Assembly (NCBI RefSeq): GCF_019970045.1
Contig: NZ_JAHXYI010000001.1
Span: forward strand, 124,001 to 188,000
DNA: 64,000 nt
Direction of reading: 5' to 3'
Source of the DNA: Chryseobacterium sp. GVT01B
Lineage (GTDB): Bacteria > Bacteroidota > Bacteroidia > Flavobacteriales > Weeksellaceae
The notes under the pieces were generated by a model. It saw only the letters and a program-made list of their open reading frames with translations. It ran no database searches and was not told the DNA's origin. The translations under genes were made by a program, and so were the position numbers. Positions 16,660 through 25,613 of the stretch are shown in pieces; position 1 is the first letter of the stretch; every line of letters starts with the position of its first letter.

Positions 16660-17043
16660 AATACTCTTATTAAGCTTTATTAGATTCTATTTCCTTACAA
16701 AGGTAAGAATAATAACAATTCGTGTTAGTAAACCCTGAGTTAATTGTTAAAAGGTATGTTAATAACTGTGGAAAACTTTTATCAACTTTCTATTTTTAAA
16801 CATCAATTTATTTCGTAATAGAAAACCTTTCCGCAATTTTTTACCACAACTTTCCAGATGTTTTCTTCAGCTATCCCCAGAATTTTCCATAATAAAATAA
16901 CTAATAATTGATTCATCTCAAAGTTACCAACATTTGTTAATAAGTATGTGAAATAGCGGGTTTACAAGGATTTATATTGTGAGTTAAATATGAATTGAAT
17001 AAAAGTTGAGTGTTACCAACTTTTAGCTTAAAACTTATCCCCG
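16493..17043. other. Cluster of DnaA-box-like sequences, candidate replication origin
   Basis: Exact matches to TTWTNCACA occur at 16493-16501 (TTTTCCACA), and as its complement TGTGGAAAA at 16546-16554 and 16767-16775. One-mismatch copies lie at 16532-16540, 16840-16848, 16883-16891 and 16947-16955, and weaker ones at 16871-16879 and 17035-17043. The intergenic part is strongly AT-rich. Two perfect parS sites and mnmG lie 4-6 kb away. This is a suggestive pattern, not proof of oriC. Confidence 0.4.
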
Positions 17044-17162
17044 AAACTAACAACACTCAACAACAACTACATTATTCTTTTTTTTAAAAGAGAAAAAATT
17101 GTTGATTAATGGGTGATTGGGTTCGGGGAAAGTTTTTGAAAACTTTTATTTTAATCAATCTG
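16660..17162. other. AT-rich intergenic region between divergent rpiB and pgk
   Basis: About 500 bp with no credible coding frame. It holds the rpiB promoter, several DnaA-box-like words and AT-rich runs. The words TTATCCCC and CTATCCCC also resemble degenerate boxes. No tRNA or other RNA gene was recognised. Confidence 0.6.
16698..16705 (-). promoter_or_regulatory. Promoter -7 element of rpiB
   Basis: TACCTTTG on the minus strand fits TAnnTTTG, about 38 bp upstream of the rpiB ATG. A -33 TTG at normal spacing is not clear. Confidence 0.45.
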
Positions 17163-17189
17163 TTGAAAAAGTTTAAAACCTTACATTTG
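17163..17189 (+). promoter_or_regulatory. Promoter of pgk (TTG ... TACATTTG)
   Basis: TTG at 17163-17165 and TACATTTG at 17182-17189 are separated by 16 bp, matching the Bacteroidetes -33/-7 pair. The predicted leader before the pgk ATG is about 110 nt. The element overlaps an in-frame GTG, which is why the longer pgk reading frame is rejected. Confidence 0.65.
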
Positions 17190-17302
17190 TGAAACAAAAA
17201 TTCAATGAAATTTATGAAATTGCCTTTGCAGGGTTTACGGAAAATCAAACCGGGATCTGGCCAAAGGAGTTTCATCCGACTCAGAAAAAAATAAATCTAC
17301 GT

Positions 17303-18493
17303 ATGAAAACAATCAATGATTTCAATTTTAAAGATAAGAAAGCTCTGGTAAGAGTGGACTTCAATGTTCCTCAGGACGATCAGCTGAAGGTGACAGACAA
17401 TACGAGAATTGTTGCTGTGAAACCAACAGTGGAGAAAATCCTTAATGATGGTGGTTCTGTCATCTTAATTACACACCTTGGAAGACCTAAGGGAGAGGTT
17501 AAAGATGAATTTTCTCTTAAACATATTCTTGGCGAAGTTTCTGCTGTTCTTGGACAGGAAGTTAAATTTGTTGATGAATGCATTGGGGAAAAAGCAGAAC
17601 AGGCTGCTGCTGAACTGAAGCCAGGAGAGATCTTATTACTTGAAAATGTACGTTTTCATAATGAAGAAGAGAAAGGAGATGCAGGTTTTGCTGAGAAACT
17701 TTCTAAGTTAGGTGATGCTTATGTAAACGATGCCTTCGGAACTGCACACAGAGCTCACGCTTCTACAGCAGTGATCGCTCAATATTTTCCATCAACTAAA
17801 TATTTCGGTTTACTGATGGCTAATGAGCTTCAGGCTATTGATAAAGTATTGAAAAGCGGTGAGAGACCTGTTACGGCTATCCTTGGAGGTTCTAAGGTTT
17901 CAACTAAAATTACCATTATAGAAAATATCCTTCCTGCAGTAGACAATCTAATCATTGGTGGAGGGATGGCATTTACATTTATTAAGGCTCTTGGAGGAAA
18001 AATTGGTAATTCTTTGGTAGAAGAAGACAAGCTTCCTTTAGCTTTAGAGATTTTAGGGAAAGCAAAAGAACATAAAGTGAAAGTATATCTTCCTTCTGAT
18101 GCTATCATCGCTGAAAGTTTTAGTAATGATGTGGAAAGAAAAGAAGCTGATATCTATGCAATTCCTGAAGGATGGATGGGACTTGATGCAGGTCATAAAT
18201 CAAGAGATCAGTTCAATGATGTATTATTAAATTCAAGAACTATTCTTTGGAATGGACCGATTGGTGTTTTCGAAATGTCAAATTTTGCTGGTGGTACTGT
18301 TGCGTTAGGTGAGAGTATTGCTGAAGCAACAAGATTAGGAGCTTTCTCTTTAGTTGGAGGAGGAGACAGTGTTGCTTTCGTTAAGCAATTCGGATATGCT
18401 GATCAGGTAAGTTATGTTTCTACCGGTGGTGGAGCAATGCTTGAAAGTCTTGAAGGACTTGAATTACCAGGTGTAGCTGCAATCAACAATTAA
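17303..18493 (+). CDS. pgk: Phosphoglycerate kinase
   Basis: A 396-aa glycolytic kinase that transfers phosphate between 1,3-bisphosphoglycerate and ADP. The N-terminal domain opens with [14 protein letters not shown] (the 3PG-binding signature). GRPKG and the catalytic-domain [11 protein letters not shown] nucleotide-binding block follow, with the C-terminal GGGDSVAFV glycine loop. Length is typical (about 395). The frame is open back to a GTG at 17189, but that codon lies on the promoter and the extra 38 residues are not part of the family, so ATG 17303 is chosen. It is monocistronic with a strong terminator. Confidence 0.96.
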   Translation: MKTINDFNFKDKKALVRVDFNVPQDDQLKVTDNTRIVAVKPTVEKILNDGGSVILITHLGRPKGEVKDEFSLKHILGEVSAVLGQEVKFVDECIGEKAEQAAAELKPGEILLLENVRFHNEEEKGDAGFAEKLSKLGDAYVNDAFGTAHRAHASTAVIAQYFPSTKYFGLLMANELQAIDKVLKSGERPVTAILGGSKVSTKITIIENILPAVDNLIIGGGMAFTFIKALGGKIGNSLVEEDKLPLALEILGKAKEHKVKVYLPSDAIIAESFSNDVERKEADIYAIPEGWMGLDAGHKSRDQFNDVLLNSRTILWNGPIGVFEMSNFAGGTVALGESIAEATRLGAFSLVGGGDSVAFVKQFGYADQVSYVSTGGGAMLESLEGLELPGVAAINN

Positions 18494-18513
18494 ATAAAAA
18501 ATAAAGATATTTT

Positions 18514-18547
18514 AAAGCCTGCTAATTATATTAGCAGGCTTTTTTTC
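18514..18547 (+). terminator. Terminator of pgk
   Basis: AGCCTGCTAA pairs with TTAGCAGGCT across a 5-nt loop, followed by seven T. It begins about 20 bp after the pgk stop. Confidence 0.9.
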
Positions 18548-19002
18548 TTTTTGAAAGTATAAGGAATTCCTTTATTGATCGAGCTTTTCTGGGATTTTAA
18601 GATATAACCTGTGGTTATACTTGTTTAACTTGAATTCGCTTTCAGCTACTTAGGTCTTTAATAAATAGTGTGCTTATTTTTTCTTCTTAAAATTGGCTCA
18701 TTAGAAAGAGATAGTTCTTGTTTTTATACCTAGATTTTTGTGCTAATCAACCATTAATTTTGATATGGATTTGTTCTTTTATGAGATCATGATTTGTCTT
18801 TTTTATTATAATTTTCATATTTAATTTGACAGAATTCGGGCCGATAAATAATGTGATTTAAAATAAAATTTATGAAAGATTAGTCAAGAATTTATAATCT
18901 TTCTAATTGTATCCTAGAGTTTCATTGAACCTTTAAATTCTTTAATAATTTGGGTAATTACATACAATTTACATTAATCCTGATATCTTCTCATTATGAA
19001 GC

Positions 19003-19070
19003 TGTCATTCTGAGTGTAGCGAAGTGAAATGAAGAATCTAAGCTTTACATGAGATTCTTCATTCGTCAGA
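19003..19070. repeat. Degraded dispersed repeat with hairpin (TGTCATTCTGAG type)
   Basis: The left arm TGTCATTCTGAG is followed by a perfect 9-bp stem GAAGAATCT (19031-19039) / AGATTCTTC (19052-19060). This resembles the palindromic intergenic repeat seen in many Bacteroidetes, whose complete form ends in CTCAGAATGACA. Here the right outer arm is decayed (CGTCAGAA). Confidence 0.5.
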
Positions 19071-19983
19071 AATCGAAGTTTCGACACAGTTAAAGACGAT
19101 GGTGTCAAATTCTATATTGTCGCCATAATTATATATTTATGAGACTTGTGGTATTTTTTTGAGCTAAGAAACAAGTTATTGACTTTTATTTAAAGTAAAT
19201 TTCATAATTATTTATTTCACATATTAGTGATAGTGCTGTAAGTTATTGAATATTAGTATTTAAACTTTTTATATCGCTAAATTATGCTTATTTTCTTTTT
19301 TTAATAGCAGGCGAAAATTAGAAATTATTCATTTAACATTATAAATGAATGATGTATTCAGCTTTTCAAAAAAATTCAGAATTATTAAAATGCAATCGTT
19401 TTACTTTTTTCTGGAGTTAGTAATTTTTCGATGCTTTTATTTTCTATCAAAATTTCTTTTATAATATAGGTCAATTTTTTGATCTAAATTATTCTAAAGA
19501 AGTTTCTTTGAAATTTGCTTTTTTAATTTTTATGTAAAAGATAAAATAGAGTAGGGGAGTTTTCTGCCCTGGCTTTTAAATTTTCTTTTTGATAGAGTAT
19601 AAAAATTTTTTGACTAATCAGGTTTAAATTTAGTATGAAATTTACTATGAATCTTATTTTTTATTAAAAGTCCCTGAAAATTGACCTTTATAAATACCTT
19701 TAAAATCGAAAAACTAAATTTTTCCGAGTATTTATATCTTAATGGATTTTGAGCCGGAATTTTTACCTTTTTTGTGAGAATTTAATTTCTAACATCTATT
19801 TTTTATTTTTTGGAACCAAATATGAAATATAAATAAATGATTAAGTAAAACTTTAACTGAATAAGGAGGATTCTTTATTTTCTTTTTTTTCTTGAAATGG
19901 AGTGGGGAGTATTTATTTTTAAAATTATAGTATCTTAAATTTAAGTTTCTATTTAAATTTTTTTAGCTTCTTTATTAAAAATA

Positions 19984-20016
19984 AAAAACTCAGGTGAAAA
20001 AATCCTGAGTTTTTTA
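19984..20016. terminator. Terminator of the SAM methyltransferase gene
   Basis: AAAAACTCAGG pairs with CCTGAGTTTTTT around a 9-nt A/T loop. It is symmetrical enough to work on either strand. On the minus strand it lies about 60 bp after the methyltransferase stop. Confidence 0.75.
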
Positions 20017-20074
20017 TTTTTGAAGCTGAAAATGCTGAAAATCGACCTTTAGAAATAGGTCAAAAATCCATTTT

Positions 20075-20896
20075 CTATCTTTTTTCGATAATATATATCA
20101 AACTTGAAAATTCGTTTGAAAAAAGGGCTTTTACGTTCGAAATCGTTCCGTAAATCATTGCTTTTATCCAAAATAGGGGTGATTTCTTGTATTTTTCGCT
20201 TAACATGGAGATGTAATAAGAGTCTAGTACCAAAGGTTTTATTTTTCTCATTTTCCAGTCAGGCTTTTTTGAAATAAGATTTTCCATTCCATTTTTTGAA
20301 AAATGATAGATGTGTCTTGGTACATCATATGCTGCCCAATACTCTTTATAATGTTTTGCATCATAAGAAGTAGGATTGGGAACTGCGATAATAAGAATTC
20401 CCTTTTCTTTTAATTTCCCATGAAAAGTCTTCAACATTTCATCCTGATTTTCGATATGTTCAAACACATGCCATAGAGTGATCGCGTCTAAGCTGTTTTC
20501 TTCAATTGTGTTGATCGTATCCAAAATAGAGGCTTTGGTTATTTTTCCTTGTGCTGCTTTTCTTGCATCGGCATCAGGTTCAAAACCGAAAGTCTCAAAA
20601 TCATTTTCTATGAATTTTACAAATTCTCCGGCACCGCATCCGTAATCAAGTACTCTTGATCCTTTTTTTATTCTGTCTATCAATACATTTTTTTTGTATT
20701 GCAGATTGAAGGACTGAAGAAATTTATAAAGCTTTTCTTTCAGACTTCCGGAGTCCTGATGATGAGAAATATAATCTTCACTTTCATAATATCTTGAAAT
20801 ATTGGATGGAATAGGGGTGGTCTTGAATACCCCTTTGGTTTCTGTTTCTTTAATTTCAAAAATTTCCTGTGAAAGAAAATGATCTTTTATTTTCAT
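20075..20896 (-). CDS. Class I SAM-dependent methyltransferase
   Basis: A 273-aa protein with a central Rossmann-type methyltransferase domain. Motif I is RVLDYGCGAGEF at residues 81-92, and a motif-IV-like segment is LDAITLWHVFEHI at about 135-147. The N-terminal 70 residues carry a short zinc-less entry domain, and the tail shows a hydrophobic helix near residue 240. It belongs with the Methyltransf_11/23-type enzymes acting on small molecules, lipids or sugars. The substrate is not known. It is 121 bp downstream of mnmG, and one parS site lies in that interval, so it may be the last gene of the mnmG transcript. Confidence 0.8.
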   Translation of the reverse strand: MKIKDHFLSQEIFEIKETETKGVFKTTPIPSNISRYYESEDYISHHQDSGSLKEKLYKFLQSFNLQYKKNVLIDRIKKGSRVLDYGCGAGEFVKFIENDFETFGFEPDADARKAAQGKITKASILDTINTIEENSLDAITLWHVFEHIENQDEMLKTFHGKLKEKGILIIAVPNPTSYDAKHYKEYWAAYDVPRHIYHFSKNGMENLISKKPDWKMRKIKPLVLDSYYISMLSEKYKKSPLFWIKAMIYGTISNVKALFSNEFSSLIYIIEKR

Positions 20897-20992
20897 TGAA
20901 ATCGTTGTCTTTTTATATTGTAAAAAAAATTAAGATATTCAGAGCTTAGTGTACGCCCATAAATACCTTAATTTTTGTTTTATTTATTTAAA

Positions 20993-21008
20993 TGTTTCAC
21001 GTGAAACA
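20993..21008. promoter_or_regulatory. parS centromere site (copy 1)
   Basis: TGTTTCACGTGAAACA is a perfect 16-bp palindrome identical to the bacterial parS consensus bound by ParB. With the flanking A and T it extends to an 18-bp palindrome. It lies in the gap downstream of mnmG. Confidence 0.93.
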
Positions 21009-21017
21009 TATCTTTTA

Positions 21018-22880
21018 TTAACGTCCTAAATAGACTAGTAAAACGTTGATATCGGCTGGAGAAACCCCGCTTATTCTTCCTGCCTGGGCAATAGTCTTCG
21101 GACGTACGTTAGACATCTTCTGTTTTGCTTCTGCAGAAAGGCTGGAAAGCTTTGTATAATCAAAATCTTCAGGAATTTTAATGTTTTCCAGACGATTAAG
21201 TTTAGCTACATTCTCTTTTTCTTTCTCAATATATCCTTTATACTTGATGTTGATCTCGGCCTGTTCTCTTACTTCATCATTGTACTGGCTTGAAACTTCT
21301 TTAATGAAGTCAATTTCATCCAGTTTTCCTAATGTCATATGAGGTCTAGTAAGGATTTGTGCTGCTCTGTACGCCTGATCTACCGGGTTACTTTCTATTG
21401 ATTCAAGAACTGGATTGATGATACCTGGTTTTAAAGAAGTTTCGCGAAGAAACTCTTCAAGTGATTGGCTTTCAGATACTTTAGTTTCCATTTTTCTTAA
21501 TCTGTCTTCTTTTGCCAATCCTAACTGATAAGCTTTTTCAGTTAGCCTGATATCTGCATTATCTTGTCTTAAAAGAAGTCTGTATTCGGCACGTGAAGTA
21601 AACATTCTGTAAGGTTCTTCAGTTCCTTTGGTAATAAGATCATCTATTAAAACTCCGATATACGCTTCGTCTCTGTTTAGAATGAAATCACCTTTTTCAT
21701 GAACTTTATTGTGAGCGTTGATACCAGCAATTAATCCTTGGCCGGCAGCTTCTTCATATCCTGTAGTTCCGTTTATTTGTCCTGCGAAATATAAATTGTC
21801 AATTAATTTTGTTTCCAGGGTATGTTTCAATTGGGTAGGAGGGAAGTAATCGTATTCAATAGCATAACCTGGACGGAAAACTTTTACGTTTTCAAATCCT
21901 GGAATTTGTTTCATTGCTTTGATCTGTACGTCTTCCGGAAGAGAAGAACTGAATCCGTTTACATAGATCTCTACAGTTTTCCATCCTTCCGGTTCTACGA
22001 AAAGCTGGTGTCTGTTTCTTTCTGCGAAACGGTTGATCTTATCTTCAATACTTGGACAGTATCTTGGACCTAAGCTTTGAATGGTACCGTTAAACATTGG
22101 GCTTCTGTCAAAACCTTCTCTCAAAATATCGTGTACTGTTTCATTAGTATATACGATATGACAGCTTAATTGTTTTGTTAATTTCGGAGTGTCAAGATAG
22201 CTGAACTTTTGAGGATTTTCATCTCCTTTTTGTTCTTCCATTTTTGAATAATCCAAACTTCTTCCGTCTACTCTCGGTGGGGTACCGGTTTTCATTCTTC
22301 CTGCTTCAAATCCTAAAGTGACCAATTGTTCTGTAATTCCAAATGCTCTAGGTTCACCCATTCTTCCTCCGCCTAATTGTTTATCTCCAACGTGAATTAA
22401 ACCATTAAGAAAAGTTCCGTTTGTAAGAACTACAGATTTTGCTTTAATCTCAATTCCTAAAGAAGTAACCACTCCGGTTACTTTATTATTTTCAACAATC
22501 AGTTGTTTCACCATATCCTGAAAGAAATCAAGATTGGGAGTATTCTCTAATGCTAATCGCCATTCTTCGGCAAAAAGCATTCTGTCATTTTGGGTTCTCG
22601 GAGACCACATCGCAGGACCTTTTGAAAGATTCAGCATTTTGAATTGGATAGCGGATTTGTCTGCTACAATTCCGGAATATCCTCCCATTGCATCAATCTC
22701 TCTTACGATCTGTCCTTTTGCGATTCCGCCCATTGCCGGGTTGCAACTCATCTGTCCGATGGTCTGCATATTCATTGTAACGAGTAGTGTTTTTGAACCG
22801 AGGTTGGCTGCTGCCGCGGCGGCTTCACAACCTGCGTGTCCGGCACCTACTACTATTACATCATATATTTCTGAAATCAT
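21018..22880 (-). CDS. mnmG: MnmG, tRNA uridine-5-carboxymethylaminomethyl(34) synthesis FAD enzyme
   Basis: A 620-aa FAD-dependent enzyme that with MnmE modifies U34 in tRNAs reading split codon boxes. The FAD-binding start is YDVIVVGAGHAGCEAA. The conserved segments MSCNPAMGGIAKGQIVREID (about 44-63), the two catalytic-type Cys regions and the C-terminal domain ending ISGVSPADINVLLVYLGR all fit. Length is standard. It is flanked on both sides by perfect parS sites. In many bacteria mnmG (gidA) sits near the origin, and that arrangement is repeated here. It lies upstream of the methyltransferase gene and downstream of ybeY, all minus strand. Confidence 0.97.
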   Translation of the reverse strand: MISEIYDVIVVGAGHAGCEAAAAAANLGSKTLLVTMNMQTIGQMSCNPAMGGIAKGQIVREIDAMGGYSGIVADKSAIQFKMLNLSKGPAMWSPRTQNDRMLFAEEWRLALENTPNLDFFQDMVKQLIVENNKVTGVVTSLGIEIKAKSVVLTNGTFLNGLIHVGDKQLGGGRMGEPRAFGITEQLVTLGFEAGRMKTGTPPRVDGRSLDYSKMEEQKGDENPQKFSYLDTPKLTKQLSCHIVYTNETVHDILREGFDRSPMFNGTIQSLGPRYCPSIEDKINRFAERNRHQLFVEPEGWKTVEIYVNGFSSSLPEDVQIKAMKQIPGFENVKVFRPGYAIEYDYFPPTQLKHTLETKLIDNLYFAGQINGTTGYEEAAGQGLIAGINAHNKVHEKGDFILNRDEAYIGVLIDDLITKGTEEPYRMFTSRAEYRLLLRQDNADIRLTEKAYQLGLAKEDRLRKMETKVSESQSLEEFLRETSLKPGIINPVLESIESNPVDQAYRAAQILTRPHMTLGKLDEIDFIKEVSSQYNDEVREQAEINIKYKGYIEKEKENVAKLNRLENIKIPEDFDYTKLSSLSAEAKQKMSNVRPKTIAQAGRISGVSPADINVLLVYLGR

Positions 22881-22926
22881 TTTTATCTCGCTTGTTTTAA
22901 GCTTTAAACCTTATCTTTATAACCAA

Positions 22927-22942
22927 TGTTTCACGTGAAACA
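22927..22942. promoter_or_regulatory. parS centromere site (copy 2)
   Basis: A second exact TGTTTCACGTGAAACA palindrome, 1.9 kb from the first and on the upstream side of mnmG, 46 bp before its start codon. Confidence 0.93.
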
Positions 22943-23027
22943 TTTTTGAAGAATGCACTCTAGGTAAAGTTATATTATTACTAGAATTGAGTACTTTAGG
23001 TATAGGACTTTAAGTGATTGTTCAATT

Positions 23028-23447
23028 TCAAATCTTTAAATCCCTGTATTTTGCCAAGTACAAATCTTCCATTCTCCGCATCTCTTTTTCTTCCTCTTCC
23101 GTCTTGTCCTTATAGCCTGCAAGGTGTAAAATACCATGGGCTAAAACTCTTCTTAATTCTTCTTCATAATCTCGGGAAAGGGTAGAGGCGTTATCAGAAA
23201 TGCGCTGCAAAGATACAAAAATCTCAGCGCTTATTGTCTTGCCTTTTACATAATCAAAAGTGATGATATCTGTATAATAATCATGCTGCAAATAATCCTG
23301 ATTAATCTTAAGAAGATATTCATCATCACAGAAAATGTAATTGATTTCTCCTAGCTTTTTTCCTTCTGAAAGAATAAGATCTTCCAGCCATTTTTTGTAA
23401 TCTGTACTTACCGACTCTGGTAAGTTTTCGTAAAAGAACTGTATCAT
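23028..23447 (-). CDS. ybeY: YbeY endoribonuclease (rRNA maturation)
   Basis: A 139-aa metal-dependent RNase that takes part in 16S rRNA 3'-end processing and ribosome quality control. The metal-binding motif reads HGILHLAGYKDKT, giving His104 and His108. In place of the third His of the common HxxxHxxGYDH form, Asp114 follows Lys (GYKD), which I regard as usual for Bacteroidetes YbeY. The N-terminal sequence and the NQDYLQHDYYTDIITF segment are also typical. It starts 4 bp after the patatin gene stop, so it is co-transcribed with the murF-alr/patatin genes. Confidence 0.93.
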   Translation of the reverse strand: MIQFFYENLPESVSTDYKKWLEDLILSEGKKLGEINYIFCDDEYLLKINQDYLQHDYYTDIITFDYVKGKTISAEIFVSLQRISDNASTLSRDYEEELRRVLAHGILHLAGYKDKTEEEEKEMRRMEDLYLAKYRDLKI

Positions 23448-23451
23448 TTTT

Positions 23452-25611
23452 TTAAAACCAGTGTCCTAAAATAACACTGAATATACCTTTTTGGTTATTT
23501 TTAAGTGAGTGGCTGAAGTTGACTTTTATCTGCCCGAAAGGAGATTTGTAACCGGCCGTAATTCCCAGAGAACTATAATTTACTTTAACTGCATCTTCAA
23601 ACTTGATATCGTTTGATAAGTTAGCAAAGCTGAAGTTTCCACTGATAAAATAGTTTTTGTTAAATTTGAACTGGATATCGTTAGATGCCAATATCACATT
23701 ATTAGTATAAAGCTGGGCGAAATAAAATCCTCCGAAACTTTTAAAATTCATTAGATTCTGTTCAAAAATTCCACCTAATCTATACTGATAGTAGGCAGGA
23801 AGATTTTCTCCAATAGTAACACCTCCAAAAACGTTCAGACGGTAAGTAAATTGTTTGCCCAGGGGGATATTGATTTTAAGATCTGCTTTGATCTGAATAA
23901 TTCTTTTATCAACTTCAGATTTTAATAGATCTACTACTTTTCCTTCTGCTGCAAAATAAATTCCTTTGGTAGGAAACTCTTTATCATCCTGCGTATCGGT
24001 TTTTATGAAGATGTATGGGTTCAGGAAACGGCTGTAGCGTCTGTTGTCTCCATTGCTGTTTTCCGCTTTAAAGTAATCATGGCTGATTCCACCTCCAATA
24101 GCGAATTTATCCTTCCATATAGACTGTATATAGGCCTCATTTCTCAGCCATTCCCATCGGTCTACAACATAATTGTCTACATTTTTTATATCAAAGCTCA
24201 TTCCTGACGAATAAAGCCCAAAACCGGGAATATACCCGTTATCTATAAAATAGTTCAGATAATATCTCACACGGTCGCCCACAACAACATCCAGGGAAAG
24301 GTTGGAATTTTTAAATAAAAGTCTCTTTGCAGAATAATTCAAAAGAAGCCCTGTTTTGAAAACTTCGTCATAGTGCAACCCGAATTTCAGAAAATGGCGG
24401 GTGTCGTCTTCAGTAACATAAAGCTTCAGATAATTGGCATCATTTTCCTGAACGATATCATAATTAATAAAGCGATAGTTATTTGTCGCAACCAATTTAT
24501 CTATCATTTTATTGATGCTCCCATAAGTCTGTAAAGAGGGGAGGCGGAGCCCCATTTTCCCCAGCGTATAGTTCTTACCGTATATTTTACTTCCTTCGAT
24601 AGAAATACTGTCTATCTTGTATACGTTGGAATATATGGGATTTATACGCTGTCTGAGACGGTCAAAAGGACGTTTGGGTAATTGATCCAGTACCTGAGAA
24701 TATTTAAGCCCTTCTACATAGCCGCTGTCTAGAATTTTCTTTTTATCATCGTAGCTTGTAGCAGACATCCCTTTCAGGTTGGGTTTGATATTGATATCTG
24801 TATATTTATACTGTTTTTTTGTGTCTTTTTTTATTCCGAAATCAATAACCTGATTCAGGATGGATATGATGTTGTTTAAATCCTCTCTTTTTGAAAGATC
24901 CTGATTAAGGTCCACACCTATAACGATATCAATTCCTTTGTCTTTTAAAGGCTTTGAAGGATAGTTTACCGTCATGGCCCCATCTATATAAATACTATCG
25001 CCAATTTTAACAGGATCCATTAAAGAAGGGAATGCAGAACTTGCCATAATGGATTGTACGAGATCTCCTTTTTCAAATATCTGCATATTGCCGCTTTCAA
25101 GATTGGTTGCCACACACATGAATGGAATAGGCATTTTGGAAAAGTCTTCAATATTGGAAACGTTTTTAAAAAGTTCTTTCAGAAGATAAACATTTCTCTG
25201 GCCGGTACTGATAGAAGAGGGAAGTGTGATTTTTCCGTTTTTCAGAGGAATGGATAAAAGATATTTGTCTACGGATTTGTTGAAAAAAGTAGTTTCCTGT
25301 CTCGACTTCGGATCCATAATTAAAGAATAGAAATCCGTATCCATGACTATTTTTTCTATTTCTTTTCCGGAGTAGCCTGCGGCATATAAACCACCTACAA
25401 TGGCTCCCATACTTGTTCCGGAAACATAATCCACTTTCACCCCCAATGAATCCAGTACTTTAAGAACTCCTACATGTGAAAACCCCTTGGCTCCGCCACC
25501 GGCTAGCGACAGTCCAATCTTTGGGTTTTTAGGAATTTTAAAATCTTTTTTTACCTGAGAATGGATCAATAACAGTTGGAATATGGAAAGCAGAATCAGG
25601 AGTTTTCTCAT
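23452..25611 (-). CDS. Patatin-like phospholipase fused to an outer-membrane beta-barrel
   Basis: A 719-aa exported protein. After a signal peptide (about 1-18), an RssA/patatin domain fills residues 30-300: oxyanion loop GGGAKG (38-43), nucleophile GTSMG with Ser67, and the catalytic Asp210 in DGA. A POTRA-like segment follows (about 320-400), and the rest (about 400-719) is a beta-barrel of the BamA/surface-antigen type ending in an aromatic residue (GHWF). This is the layout of the patatin-type type Vd-like autotransporters such as PlpD, common in Bacteroidetes. It probably is a lipase anchored in the outer membrane. It starts 2 bp after murF-alr and ends 4 bp before ybeY. Confidence 0.9.
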   Translation of the reverse strand: MRKLLILLSIFQLLLIHSQVKKDFKIPKNPKIGLSLAGGGAKGFSHVGVLKVLDSLGVKVDYVSGTSMGAIVGGLYAAGYSGKEIEKIVMDTDFYSLIMDPKSRQETTFFNKSVDKYLLSIPLKNGKITLPSSISTGQRNVYLLKELFKNVSNIEDFSKMPIPFMCVATNLESGNMQIFEKGDLVQSIMASSAFPSLMDPVKIGDSIYIDGAMTVNYPSKPLKDKGIDIVIGVDLNQDLSKREDLNNIISILNQVIDFGIKKDTKKQYKYTDINIKPNLKGMSATSYDDKKKILDSGYVEGLKYSQVLDQLPKRPFDRLRQRINPIYSNVYKIDSISIEGSKIYGKNYTLGKMGLRLPSLQTYGSINKMIDKLVATNNYRFINYDIVQENDANYLKLYVTEDDTRHFLKFGLHYDEVFKTGLLLNYSAKRLLFKNSNLSLDVVVGDRVRYYLNYFIDNGYIPGFGLYSSGMSFDIKNVDNYVVDRWEWLRNEAYIQSIWKDKFAIGGGISHDYFKAENSNGDNRRYSRFLNPYIFIKTDTQDDKEFPTKGIYFAAEGKVVDLLKSEVDKRIIQIKADLKINIPLGKQFTYRLNVFGGVTIGENLPAYYQYRLGGIFEQNLMNFKSFGGFYFAQLYTNNVILASNDIQFKFNKNYFISGNFSFANLSNDIKFEDAVKVNYSSLGITAGYKSPFGQIKVNFSHSLKNNQKGIFSVILGHWF

Positions 25612-25613
25612 AG

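Larger units (their letters stand above)
18494..20074. other. 1.6-kb AT-rich region without genes
   Basis: Both strands are broken by frequent stops in all frames and no conserved protein or RNA gene is recognisable. Contents seen: the pgk terminator at the left end, a degraded dispersed-repeat hairpin at 19003-19070, long A/T tracts, two loosely similar copies of a TGAAAATyGACCTTTA-type sequence at about 19674 and 20034, and the methyltransferase terminator at the right end. It may be a decayed gene region or a structural part of the origin area. Clear DnaA boxes were not found inside it. Confidence 0.6.

Noticed and set aside
17189..17302. 38-residue N-terminal extension of Pgk from a GTG
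   Set aside because: The GTG is part of the TACATTTG promoter element and the extra residues are not in the family.
18494..20074. The 1.6-kb gap as the primary oriC
   Set aside because: I found no good TTWTNCACA words within it, whereas the gap by rpiB has several; it remains only a second candidate.
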